DNA from: Parietichytrium sp. I65-24A
Lineage: Eukaryota > Sar > Bigyra > Thraustochytrida > Thraustochytriidae
NCBI GenBank assembly: GCA_012862575.1
Contig: BLSF01000047.1
Span: 286,304-350,303, forward strand
Direction of reading: 5' to 3'
Length of the DNA: 64,000 nt
A model generated the notes under the pieces. The model had not been told where the DNA came from, searched no databases, and saw only the letters and a program-made list of their open reading frames with translations. Positions 51,427 through 61,121 of the stretch are shown in pieces. Position numbers and translations under genes: made by a program. Positions within the stretch are counted from its first letter, which is position 1, and the number at the start of each line of letters is the position of its first letter.

Positions 51427-51940
51427 AGTAGAGCCCCTCTTTCGGGCGTGCTCTGCTGGAAAACATAGAACGCAAGGAGAGTAGAATGTTCACTGTGTCT
51501 CTTCCATTTTACCATTTCTCTCTTTCAATCTCGAAAAAAATAACATCGTCGGGTGGTGCGCTTGGAGCTCTCCGACCAAGCAAGTGCAGATCTGTTTTAG
51601 TCCCGAATGAACAGAACGCCTGAATTGTTCGTGGAGACCAGGCAAAGTGCGGGACAAGAGCTGACGAGATTGGTATTCAACTTTCACTTGGCTTGCTCTA
51701 CTCTAGTCTAGAGAGACTCGTACAAGTCACTGGGCTCTCAGCGAGATCAGATCTCTGTTGTAAGTGGTACTACTCTAGTCTTTCGTTCTTTCTTTCTCAC
51801 TGACTAACTTTTGAAGAGATACTCACTGCTCGCGTATACTCTCAGACGATCTTGGACAGACAGGTCTGGACTGTGCGTATTCATCGTTTCATTGCGCGTC
51901 GCGTCGGGCTGGGCCATCGTATATCTCGTGGAGCTCGAAA
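51427..51940. other. Short spacer between THADA-like gene and membrane protein gene
   Basis: 514 bp between same-strand genes. It contains A-rich DNA at 51533-51545 that may serve 3'-end formation of the upstream gene, and CT-rich DNA at 51775-51800. No coding region. Confidence 0.6.
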
Positions 51941-52411
51941 ATGACGTTGTCGGAAGTGGAGGCCCTGAAACTCAGGCTGCGAAAGTACACTGCCCTCTCC
52001 GGGGTGGCCATGCTGTTCGCCTGTTGCTTGGAAGGAGCGCTGGTCCCCTCGGGGCTGGTGAAGAACAAGAGCGTGGGCGCTGGGGCACATCATCAGTTTT
52101 CGCACAACATGGAGATGCTGTGGTGCGGCGCGCTCATGTTTCCCATGTGCAGCTTGAAGAAGGCCGGCTTGTGGGCGCTCTTCTGGAGCCTCGAGCTGGC
52201 CGCTTGGTCGAACCCGATTGCATACGCTCTGATCGCGTTCACGAATGACCCGCAGCCCATGTTTGGCGACCGATCCGCTCCTGGGGAGCCTGGCGTTTTC
52301 GGAAAGCTTTCCATCTTCTCCCTCCTCGGAATCTGCGGGCCTACCTGCTTTGTTGCCTGCGGTCTGCTTTTCAAGGGCCTTTGGGATAACGACGATGGCG
52401 AAGCCAAGTAA
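51941..52411 (+). CDS. Small four-helix membrane protein, possibly hydroxylaminobenzene-mutase-like
   Basis: 156 residues, ATG with A at -3. Hydrophobic segments lie at about 16-36 (SGVAMLFACCLEGALVPSGL), 56-70 (MEMLWCGALMFPM), 73-98 (KAGLWALFWSLELAAWSNPIAYALI) and 122-147 (KLSIFSLLGICGPTCFVACGLLF), so four helices. The pattern 'helix - loop with G-AHH-x(3)-HN - helix - W-x-N-P-x-A-YAL' resembles the bacterial/fungal HAB-mutase-like membrane family, where an AH motif follows helix 1 and a W-x(3)-N/Y stretch ends helix 3. That assignment is tentative; enzymes of the family rearrange hydroxylaminobenzene, but most eukaryotic members are uncharacterised. The C-terminus is short and acidic. A good AATAAA lies 37 nt after the stop. 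Confidence 0.65.
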   Translation: MTLSEVEALKLRLRKYTALSGVAMLFACCLEGALVPSGLVKNKSVGAGAHHQFSHNMEMLWCGALMFPMCSLKKAGLWALFWSLELAAWSNPIAYALIAFTNDPQPMFGDRSAPGEPGVFGKLSIFSLLGICGPTCFVACGLLFKGLWDNDDGEAK

Positions 52412-52447
52412 AAGGACGTCTAGATCTTTCTGAAAAAGACTTTTCAA

Positions 52448-52453
52448 AATAAA
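52448..52453 (+). terminator. Polyadenylation signal AATAAA
   Basis: AATAAA 37 nt downstream of the stop codon at 52411, a plausible distance for 3'-end formation of the small membrane protein mRNA. Confidence 0.5.
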
Positions 52454-52645
52454 AGCCTCTGATTCTCAGGCGCTCAACAAGTTACCGCTACGTGCTCTGC
52501 TGTGCACAACTTCCAAGTTTGTTGTCGCTTACTTGTCTCTTTTGCGAAGGCAAACTTATATAACACATCAATCGTCGGCAAACTTATAACACATCAATCG
52601 TCAAGTCCATCGAGTTCCAACTCCGTTTAGATTTCACTCTTTCAA

Positions 52646-52743
52646 AGTTTTCACTCTTTGTAATTGCTTTCCAAAAAGGATCTTGGCCACAGTTAGTTTT
52701 CACTCTTTGTAACTGCTTTCCAAAAAGGATCTTGGCCATAGTT
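52646..52743. repeat. 49-bp tandem duplication
   Basis: Two adjacent copies (52646-52694, 52695-52743) that start AGTTTTCACTCTTTG and contain CCAAAAAGGATCTTGGCC, with only about two mismatches; a recent duplication. The inner AAGGATCTT is palindromic. Confidence 0.9.
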
Positions 52744-53447
52744 TGGCCTGTAAGCTCATGACAAAGGCCAACACTATCGTTCCATCGCGATCTTTTCCCC
52801 CTTCAACACCTTCAACCCTAATGAAGAGAATTAGGTCAGGCGTTAGTCGAGCTTTACTGCAAAGATCTTTCCGAGAAGATGACTGTGAATGAAAAGATAG
52901 GAATTTGGAAAACTATTTTGGAAAACTTGGAGATAGTGTCCAGTGACTCAAGTGACAATGAGAACGTTGAAAGTTGAAAGTTGAAAGGTACTAGTACTGT
53001 ACTCAGTACACGTTCATTGATTGAAGAGTGATAGCGGATGATGATTGAAATCGAAATGCCTTGCCCGTCTTGCCAGTGTGATGGTGATATCTTTTCATGA
53101 AACGCTCTAGGTCTTTGATTTTACAGCGTTTCAATCAATCAATCAATCAACCAGCCAGGAACAGCTCTTGCGAGTCTCTCTGGACGCCGGACTCCGTCGC
53201 AGCGAACATTGAACATCGAACATCGAACGCAAGGTTGGGTGGGCTTGGCCGTCTTGTCGCGGACCGCATCGGCCGCGGTAATGAACACGTACTTGTACAC
53301 TCGCCCGCTGACCTTGCAATAACGCACGCGCTGTTTACACCTGGGTGGACTGCGCTCCCGGTATTCCGAGACGCTCGAAGGAGGTCGCACCGATTGTGGG
53401 GTCTCGGGTTTCAAAAACGTTGTTGGCTCTACAGTCGCGGGTAGGAA

Positions 53448-54725
53448 ATGTGGGGTCGCGCTCTATTCACCGGGCTGGTGGCTTGGCAGTGCGCCGTTGT
53501 GCAGGTGGCGGAGGCAGAATGGGCGGAGATGCGAGCCCCGCCGATGGGATGGATGAGTTGGGAGGTGTTTAGATGCGAGACGGACTGCTCTGCGCACCCA
53601 GACAACTGCATCAACGAGAGGCTGTACCTGGACCAGGCGGAAAGGCTTGCAAACGACGGCTACGCTGAGGCTGGGTACAAGACAATCAGCATAGATGACT
53701 GCTGGATGAGCAGAAATCGCACGGCTGATGGGGTGCTGGAGCCGAACTCGACCAGATTCCCACACGGTATTCTTTGGTTATCGAAGCAGATTCAGGCGAA
53801 AAACCTGAGCTTGGGCACATACTACGATATTGGCACCTTGACATGCGGTGGTTACCCGGGCACGCAAAACTATGTGCAACAGGATGCCAGAATTCTAGAT
53901 GACTGGGAGATCGATTACATCAAGGTGGACGGTTGCTATGTGCAACTTGACGAGGTTTCTTACGAACGATTGTATACCAACTTTGGAGCAGTGCTGAAGA
54001 GCCTGTCGCGCAGAGTCGCGTACTCTTGCAGCTGGCCAGCTTATCTCGAACCAGCTCAAGTCGAAACTCACAAACCTTTCGGCAAGATGATCGATGCTGG
54101 CTGCAGCGCTTGGCGGAGCTACAACGACATTCAATGCAGCTGGAGTTCCCTAATTGACATTGTGGATCATTTTGGAAACTACTCGAGGTTCCTCACCAAA
54201 TTTGGGGGAAATGGGCACTACAACGACATGGATATGCTCTTGATCGGCAACGAATGCATTTCAATTCCTATGGCAGAGATCCAGATGGGAATCTGGAGTA
54301 TTATGGCCAGCCCGCTCATCATGGGCAATGACTTGCGGAAGATTCCTGTCGACCACAAGAAGATACTGCTTAACAAAGAGGCCATTGCAATCAATCAAGA
54401 CCCTTTTGATCACGCTGGATACCGCTTTTCTCCTTTCTCGCACACAGGTGAGGTGTGGGTTCGCCGTTTGACAGACTCAAATATCGCGGTTGGTTTGCTG
54501 AACAAGTCGGAAAAGAAGCAGACCATGGAGGTGGATCTGGCGGCTATCACAAAGGAACTTGGGCTCGAGTCTGCACACTACACCGCCAAGGACGTCTTTC
54601 AGGAATCGTCGAAGGTTCAGGCTTGGACAGCGGCAGGGGGGACAGTCAAAGTAGATATCCCTCCGCAGTCTATCAAATTATTTCGCTTGTTCCCAATCGA
54701 GAAAGTAGCAGTCAACATTGTCTGA
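53448..54725 (+). CDS. NAGA: GH27 glycosidase of alpha-N-acetylgalactosaminidase type
   Basis: 425 residues with a signal peptide (1-23, ending AEA). It follows the human GLA/NAGA layout closely: PPMGWMSWEVFRC (31-43), DCSAHPDNCINE (46-57), IDDCWM, RFPHGI, DIGTLTCGGYPGT, YIKVDGCY with nucleophile D161, WRSYNDIQ with acid/base D227, GHYNDMDMLLIGN and INQDP; a beta-sandwich C-terminal domain follows. GH27 enzymes retain the anomeric configuration and cleave terminal alpha-galactosides or alpha-N-acetylgalactosaminides. The specificity loop reads CSWPAY (S195, A198). Human alpha-galactosidase has Glu and Leu at these sites, while alpha-NAGA has Ser and Ala, which make room for the N-acetyl group. 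So alpha-GalNAc activity is the better prediction. N-glycosylation sites (NRT, NST, NLS, NYS) fit a secreted or lysosome-like location. Start has A at -3. Confidence 0.9.
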   Translation: MWGRALFTGLVAWQCAVVQVAEAEWAEMRAPPMGWMSWEVFRCETDCSAHPDNCINERLYLDQAERLANDGYAEAGYKTISIDDCWMSRNRTADGVLEPNSTRFPHGILWLSKQIQAKNLSLGTYYDIGTLTCGGYPGTQNYVQQDARILDDWEIDYIKVDGCYVQLDEVSYERLYTNFGAVLKSLSRRVAYSCSWPAYLEPAQVETHKPFGKMIDAGCSAWRSYNDIQCSWSSLIDIVDHFGNYSRFLTKFGGNGHYNDMDMLLIGNECISIPMAEIQMGIWSIMASPLIMGNDLRKIPVDHKKILLNKEAIAINQDPFDHAGYRFSPFSHTGEVWVRRLTDSNIAVGLLNKSEKKQTMEVDLAAITKELGLESAHYTAKDVFQESSKVQAWTAAGGTVKVDIPPQSIKLFRLFPIEKVAVNIV

Positions 54726-57520
54726 AAAGCTGCTTGCTCGGAAGAACAGAAGCAGTTCAAAGACTCGTCACCGTTTGCGAAAAACGATATCAGTCAAAAG
54801 TCTTGGCACGGATTTTCTCCCAGTCAGCGTTCACGACGCATTTTTCCGGGCTACAACTCTTTAAGAAACGAATGTCCGTCACTTCTTTTTTCACCAGAGG
54901 AATCGCAAATCAATCTTTTATCTCTAGCTAGAGCTGAATTGGGTCTGGAAGGTTGGAATCACTCCAGTTTGTGGTAAAAGGCTCATCTCTATCTCATGCA
55001 TGCGTGCCCCATAGTGCTGAGCTGAGCTCCTTTCAATAAACCAATGAATCAATGAAATCTGCAAGCCTTGAGGAAAAAAAAAACTGGCGGCTTTCGCAGC
55101 TACGATGCCAAAAATCCTGTTCCTAATCCTGCAAAAGAAGGGTAAAAAAGCTCGTCACCAGGGCTTCCCACCTGGTCCCCTACGGTAGCACTGGCATGGG
55201 CAGGCTGGGCTTGAATCCAGAGCTCGGATGAATTCTACACTAAATTTTAGGGTTTGTTTACGCTTTCACGGTCACAGTCAATTGATACGTTCTCTTCAGA
55301 AACTTCAGAGTTCAGAATTCGGAGTCCACCAGAATTCACAGCCAAAACAAGCTCTCCAAGTCTCTCTTCTTTTCAAATTTTTTAAAATTAGTTAATTTGA
55401 AAAAGTAAACCTACGGCAGGCTTACTCGTTGCATTTCCATTTCCATTTTCAGAATTCACAGTTAGTCAGGTTTTCACCGGACAAAAATCGGTCCATTTTG
55501 AGAAGGCAAGGAATGCACTTCGCGTTACATGCGAGAGTAGAATGCACAGACTGCGAGGAGTACTGACTTTGAGAGCAATTTGCGCTTGGACTCCTCTCAA
55601 AGAGCTTGCAGAAAGGGGTACCTGCGCTCACAGATGACCATTCGGCGAATCGAAGTTTAGTTTTCGAGTTGCAAGTTCCAGCGGAAGCGTGTACTACGAT
55701 GGTGTGTTGCCAACTTGGTTGTAATAGTCACCAACGCTCTTTTGGCCGGTTGCCAGGGTGGACCAATTGAACGGATCTTGGTTTTTCACTCGCTCGCTTA
55801 CTCTTTCTTTTAGTGTAATATACAGCTCTGCTGCAAAGCTGAGAACCTCATGAAATGGGCCCGCGTCCTTCTCAAGACCTAAAGTCTGCAGATCATTTTT
55901 AGACGAAAGAGTTTATTCCACCTTCGAAGAAGGTTGACGAGTTTCAAGACTCGCTGAAGAGTCGGCAGACGAGCGAGGTTGGCGAGGTTGGCGCCTTAAA
56001 TTCCGCACTCATCATCAAACGTAAGGTTAGGTTCACAAATGTCAATCGGGAATTTGGGCAGTCTTGATCTCTTAATTTGACTCTTGAGTTTGGGCTGTTA
56101 AAGAGTGGACCACTGTGCCCGCTGGGGCCGAGATCTTGAAAGCCACGAGGAGGAAACATACGGAGAGCCGGTCAGGACTTCTTATTTGCGGCAGTATAAC
56201 CCGCCATCACAGCACTCCATTCTCTCTCTATGCTAAGCGTCAAGTCTCGTTCAATTTTAATGTCAAGGCACTAGCACACTAGTGTAAAATCACGCCTCTT
56301 ACACAGAATTCAACCGCCTTCCCGCCGGAAGCAGTCGATTTTGTCGAGAGCTATAGAAACCCCCCCGATCCGTCACACGCTTTAAAAAATGCAGTTCCTT
56401 GACACGAGCCTGCGGAGTTGCAACGCCGCATTGCCCAGATCGATCGACCTAACCCGAGGCAAACTCTGACAAGATGGGGGTCCCACTTTCAACACAGCCA
56501 GTGAATACTGCTCGATGAGCAAAGAGTCAAGACTGTCATCCTAGCCTTTTAGCCATCAAAAGAAAAGACTGTGCCGGTAACAACGCAAAACCGCGAACGT
56601 CGAGCGCCTGTTGCAGCACCGAAAAAGTATTTTACTGTTACATTCTCCAAATAATGCTCACTTGGCAAGCTCTGAAAGAGATCTATCGGGAGTACCAGCA
56701 CAACCAGTAATAGTAATCGATGATCGCACCAGTCCTACTGTTGTGTGTGGAGAACAGAACAGTTGTTTTTGTTGAGCTGAGATAGCTGAGAGCCGTTTGG
56801 CAATCTTATATGATCTTGCGATGATCAAGGGAATGATGATGAATCTGAAATGTGGAGGTTTCAAATCTTGAGTTCAGATGATCCGATGATTATGATTCTC
56901 ACTATGGCCAAGATCATGTGCGGAGGCGTATGCTGAGGCGCGATGCAGAGGGGAGCCGACGCTGTCACTTGTGGTTTCAACTGCAGCGCAAATCGAATCG
57001 CCAGAAAAGTGAGGAGTTAAGGACAGTTGGAAAGCACAGTAAGGTCTTCCTTTGGCTCGCAAGAGCCAAACGGGGTGGTCGCTCGATGCTGTCTAATCAA
57101 AAAAGGTGAGACCAAGAGCTGTTTCGGGCGTTTTTTAGACATGGCCTCTCTTCTCTCTGTATTTTGCCTTTCTCTGTTGGCGTCAGCGTCGTCTTAAAGC
57201 TACCCTGAGTGCCTGACCGAGCAAAGTTTCCTCGGGGCGTGGCAACTGTCCGTTGGCGATGCGGCGTTCGAAACTCAAAGTCTCTGTTGGGCTGTCTCTC
57301 AGTCAAGCTGGCACGTAAATTTCAAAGCTGGAGAGAGCTTGAACTCCTGCACCAGTGGTGCAAGGTGCTAAGAGCTATCTGATGTAGAATAACGGCGGAG
57401 TATACCTCAACGAAGGTACAACGTTGCGCACGGCAAACAACATGCAGGTTTCAAACACCTATCTCCAGGAGCTCGAGGAGAAATCTTGCGATATCATTCA
57501 AACACAAGAAGCCCGCAATC
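54726..57520. other. 2.8-kb intergenic stretch, nothing recognisable
   Basis: Between the GH27 and the seven-helix protein genes. Short frames only. A TTAGG-type motif (AAGGTTAGGTTC) lies at 56023-56034. A patch at 55160-55240 with a GGCTTGAATCC box was considered for a tRNA and rejected. Fewer microsatellites than the left half of the window. Confidence 0.55.
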
Positions 57521-58555
57521 ATGGAGGAGGTGATTGCTGCCTCGGACGCTTGGACACGGGCAGGCGCTGCATATGAGATGGACTGGCATTCGCAAGTCGC
57601 TGTGATGCTTGCCTGCATAGTGAACACCTTTCAGACCGTCCTTTTTACTGTTCGTTTGGTGAATATCAGAGCTGGCGCGAGTAGAGATGCCCCGGCGGTT
57701 CGCCTCTGCCTTGTACTCATTGCTTCGAGCATTTTTTTTTGCTTCCTAGTCGTGTGCCAACTTGTGACTTCCCACCACGACTTGTCATGTAGGATCGGCT
57801 TTTACATGTGTGCTCTTGTGTATGCATCGACGAAGGTCATCAATTACCTTTTCATGATCGAAAAGGTTTTTGTGGCCAATAGTCAGCGCGGCCTCAGACG
57901 CTTTCGTTCATTTGCTTACAGGTTCAATCTTGCGATGCTTTCCCCATTTTCTGTCATCCTCGCTCTTATGCTTTGGGATGGCAGATCGTACAGGGCAGAC
58001 AATGGTTGCTTGATTGCGCTGGATATTAGGGGCGGCGCTCCTTTAGCTTTATACGACACCTTTTTCACCCTTTTGCTGACTGTTCAATTTGGTCGCGTAT
58101 TGCTGCGCAGCACTGTGCACCCAATGGTGGGGCACCAGTCTAGCTCCGTGAAGATACATAAACTTGCGCTGAAAAATACCCAAGGCGTCTTGATCTCTCT
58201 CATTGCCACCTTTGCTAATCTACTCTCCCTGGCAGTGGCAGGCCAGCACGGTTATAAGATGGCAACTTGCTATTCGATGTGTATGTTTGATATTCTGATC
58301 AACTCCATCATTGCGTATCAGCTCACATCGAAGGGCTCGTTCTTCCAATGCAGTTTCAAAACTGACGGGAGTACCGCCACCTCCCGTCCTGGGCGCTCGA
58401 CTGGTACGCTCGAAGCGGCCGCCGCTGAAGCCGTGGTGCCTAACACATCGGTCCGTGGCTCGAAAGTAGACGTCGCCGGAGGCACAGCGCCTTCCACGTC
58501 GTCGCTTGGATCGAAAGTGGGCGTCGCTGAAGGCTCCGAAACCTTTGCTCACTGA
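57521..58555 (+). CDS. Seven-helix GPCR-like membrane protein
   Basis: 344 residues, ATG with A at -3. Seven hydrophobic segments: about 24-46, 61-83, 92-116, 134-152, 173-193, 221-240 and 250-268, followed by a soluble Ser/Ala-rich tail of about 75 residues. Polar features fit a receptor: Cys90 at the start of helix 3 and Cys163 in the second outer loop could form the usual disulfide, and helix 7 ends DILINSIIAYQLTS. The block HKLALKNTQGVLISLIATFANLLSLAV before helix 7 resembles uncharacterised seven-helix proteins common in fungi and algae. No rhodopsin lysine is visible in helix 7, and no DRY motif. The tail holds a diverged duplication (TSVRGSKVDVAGG / TSSLGSKVGVAEG). Function and ligand are unknown; signal reception is only an inference from topology. 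Confidence 0.75.
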   Translation: MEEVIAASDAWTRAGAAYEMDWHSQVAVMLACIVNTFQTVLFTVRLVNIRAGASRDAPAVRLCLVLIASSIFFCFLVVCQLVTSHHDLSCRIGFYMCALVYASTKVINYLFMIEKVFVANSQRGLRRFRSFAYRFNLAMLSPFSVILALMLWDGRSYRADNGCLIALDIRGGAPLALYDTFFTLLLTVQFGRVLLRSTVHPMVGHQSSSVKIHKLALKNTQGVLISLIATFANLLSLAVAGQHGYKMATCYSMCMFDILINSIIAYQLTSKGSFFQCSFKTDGSTATSRPGRSTGTLEAAAAEAVVPNTSVRGSKVDVAGGTAPSTSSLGSKVGVAEGSETFAH

Positions 58556-59461
58556 ACGTGTGCGGCCTGGCACTCCTCGGGGAAAATTCTCCAAGCATAG
58601 CTACCCAAGAAGCCAACAGGCCCTTGCCGAATACTTGTGCTATCTCTGGTAGCAAAGAAACTTGTTCACGTTGATAGGCAAGCCATTCTACAAGAGACTT
58701 TTGGTCGTTGGCGAAGGCGTCGGAGAGCTCAATCAGACTTGAGCAGCCTGCTCCTCAGGTCCGACGTGTGCGCAGGCCCATGCTAATTGTACATTCCACA
58801 CGGTGACCGCAATGAGCATGACAAGGTAACTCTGCTCGTCTGTGCAACAAGAGAGGCAGCTGCTGCACCTGCCTGACTCACTGGGCAAGAGAGAGGCGTA
58901 TTTGACTTTCGATATCCAAAGTTCCAGGCGCGGACGGCCTTTGCAGCAGTCATTCAAAGCATCACCATCGCCGCTCAAGCTTGAGAGTTGTTGAGGTTTG
59001 CTTTGCGTTTTCCATGCCGTCGTCTTCGTCGTCGTCGCATCGCAGCAGTTCTACAGTGTTGTCTCTCACTCTGCATCTGTCTTCGAAAGATGCCAGTACT
59101 TGCTGCAATTTTGTCGATAACGCCGGCCGCCTTCAGCTCTGGATACGTCCTTCACTGCAACAAGAGTCAACGTTCCCATGTATATTCTAATTCTAATTAA
59201 TAAAACAGTAAAGCACACGAAAAGCCTTTTTGGGGATGTCTTCTCTGAACAGAGAGCATAAATTTTGAGTGCAATCGACTGCAGCGGAATAGTTTATCTC
59301 TACTGGTCGGATAAATCGTTCGAGCTTTGCGTGCCGAAGAGTAAGTTGTCGATAGCATTGCGGAGAGGGAAAGATTTAGGTTTTGAGGTTGAAATGTGCG
59401 GGATTTTCAAACTATTTTGAGCGTTTCGAAACTTGAAAAAAGACTTTCTGTTTTAATGAGT
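58556..59461. other. Convergent spacer, no gene seen
   Basis: Between the stops of the seven-helix gene and the secreted vWA-like gene. It contains TCG repeats (59016-59033) and a candidate plus-strand AATAAA at about 59200. Small frames at 58733-58978 and 58981-59190 have no recognisable domain. Confidence 0.6.
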
Positions 59462-60445
59462 TCAGGCCGGGCCAGGATTGCACATTGCGGTCATTACGTT
59501 TTCTGCAACCGTGTCATCTGAATCACCGTTCATACCACTGTAAAAGATTTGGTCGCAAATCGAGTCAAAGAACGGGTAGTTTGTCTCCACCCGAGTTCGG
59601 ACGCAAATGACGGTTGGCATCTCTGATCCAAGTCGAGTTGCCATTTCTTGCTTCCTCTCCAGCAATTCATCCCAGTTCCGCTCATACAAAAGTCGGCCGT
59701 CAGAAAAAATGACGATGGCACTGCCCACAGTTGAGCTGGCAACTACATCAGCACTTCCTTTGAAGAGCCTCCAAAAATTGGTTGCTCGATGTTTCCATGA
59801 CCCGTACATCTCTGCCAACTTGTTTTGAAGCGTTGTTTTGTCCGTGGATGCAGTACTGCCAAATTTTACCTTCCAGGAGACAGTGTGATGCATAAGGTTG
59901 AGAATACCAATTGCAGTGTTGGTACTAAATTCGACCTTGTCTACAATGAGCGCAGCCATGGTTTTCGCATCATCCATGCTATCGATTGAGTCAGCAGCAT
60001 AGGTTCGATCGAATGCAAGCAAAACGCGCGATTCACAACCCGCGCTCAAGCTGTAACAAGAATAATCCGTTGAACTTCCTGAGTATATTCCCGTGACTGG
60101 ACCAGTCGCATCACCGCCTTTGTTTACAAAATTTGCAGTTGGAGTAAAGCTTGATTCTGACACTGAGTCAAGGTCCCCATCGTCGTAAAGACAGAGACAC
60201 ACGTTACCACTTGTGTCAACAGTTCTCCAGTGATACCCCCGAGAAGTCGAACCAGGTAAAAGAGTTGGACTGGAACAATGCGTCTCGCATTGTGTTTGAC
60301 TGGAAATATCGGCAAAGGTCCACCCCACGCGGTCATATGACTGGGATAATGAATTCGTGCAATCGCCTGCGCCAACCAAAGCACCAAGTGCATCTGGAAG
60401 CCCCACAGCCGCAAGGACCGCTGCAAGTGCCAATTTCGCGCTCAT
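59462..60445 (-). CDS. Secreted protein with Cys-rich N-domain and degenerate vWA-like domain
   Basis: 327 residues from the ATG at 60445 (A at -3). A signal peptide covers about 1-21. Residues about 25-130 are Cys-rich (GDC, QCETHC, GNVCLCLYDDGD, a Y-H-W-R before VDTSGNVC) and look like a small extracellular PAN/apple- or WSC-type module that could bind carbohydrate or protein; which one I cannot settle. Residues about 145-320 have the strand/helix rhythm of a von Willebrand factor A domain: CESRVLLAFDRTYA, AKTMAALIVDKVEF, AIGILNLMHHTVSWKVKFG, a long amphipathic stretch, SAIVIFSDGRLL, MPTVICVRT, and FFDSICDQIFYSG. The metal-site motif DxSxS is replaced by DRTYA, so classic MIDAS metal binding is doubtful. 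Cell-wall or adhesion function is an inference. Confidence 0.68.
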   Translation of the reverse strand: MSAKLALAAVLAAVGLPDALGALVGAGDCTNSLSQSYDRVGWTFADISSQTQCETHCSSPTLLPGSTSRGYHWRTVDTSGNVCLCLYDDGDLDSVSESSFTPTANFVNKGGDATGPVTGIYSGSSTDYSCYSLSAGCESRVLLAFDRTYAADSIDSMDDAKTMAALIVDKVEFSTNTAIGILNLMHHTVSWKVKFGSTASTDKTTLQNKLAEMYGSWKHRATNFWRLFKGSADVVASSTVGSAIVIFSDGRLLYERNWDELLERKQEMATRLGSEMPTVICVRTRVETNYPFFDSICDQIFYSGMNGDSDDTVAENVMTAMCNPGPA

Positions 60446-60746
60446 GCTTCTCACCGAAACTCTCTACTCACAACGGTAGTCTATGTGCTAACGCCTTTCC
60501 GGGTTGCATTGGGTGTCTGCCGGCCTGTGGAGTCCGACTGGTCGATTTGCAAGGTGGCATCGAAGCAAACAAGATAGCTAGCTCACAGTCAGTGCCGAGC
60601 TGTTGGCCAAGTTGCTACTGTTTGCTTACAATTAATTCTCGATCAAGCAGTGCTGAGTGCGTGAGCCTCTAAATCGGAACCCTCTTGAGAGCCTTCTTGC
60701 CCAGAAACTAAAAAGCGGACTCCAACAAGCATCACGCATTTGTCAC

Positions 60747-61121
60747 AATGAGTTCAATCAAGTCTTGTGCTTTACTCGAACTTCCACCACGTGTCAATCG
60801 TTCTTACGAAATAGATCAAGAGCGGGATGTGTACGGGCAAAAATTTCAGCTCTTCTGGAGGAGATTTAACATTTGGGGATCCAGTCACCAATTCCCTTGT
60901 TTTCAAAGAACAGCCTTGCTAGACTCTTGATGANAATGAGTTCAATCAAGTCTTGTGCTTTACTCGAACTTCCACCACGTGTCAATCGTTCTTACGAAAT
61001 AGATCAAGAGCGGGATGTGTACGGGCAAAAATTTCAGCTCTTCTGGAGGAGATTTAACATTTGGGGATCCAGTCACCAATTCCCTTGTTTTCAAAGAACA
61101 GCCTTGCTAGACTCTTGATGA
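60747..61121. repeat. Identical 187-bp block on both sides of a single N (assembly join)
   Basis: Bases 60747-60933 and 60935-61121 are the same sequence, starting AATGAGTTCAATC and ending GACTCTTGATGA, with one N at 60934 between them. Perfect identity right up to an N is the signature of two contig ends that overlap but were joined without merging. The true sequence most likely has one copy, so the 60-residue frame seen in each copy, and the longer frame through the N, should not be read as repeated genes. Confidence 0.92.

Larger units (their letters stand above)
52412..53447. other. Intergenic with tandem duplication and GTAC palindromes
   Basis: 3' flank of the small membrane protein and upstream region of the GH27 gene. 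It contains a 49-bp tandem duplication, a shorter repeat of AAACTTATAACACATCAATCG (about 52551-52603) and a string of GTAC palindromes at 52987-53010. No coding region seen. Confidence 0.65.

Noticed and set aside
55160-55240. Possible tRNA (GGCTTGAATCC box)
   Set aside because: Only a 4-bp T-arm-like stem forms; no A box or acceptor stem at the right distance.
60748-61118. Tandem paralogues of a 60-residue peptide
   Set aside because: The two copies are identical at the DNA level and separated by an N; this is an assembly artefact, not gene duplication.
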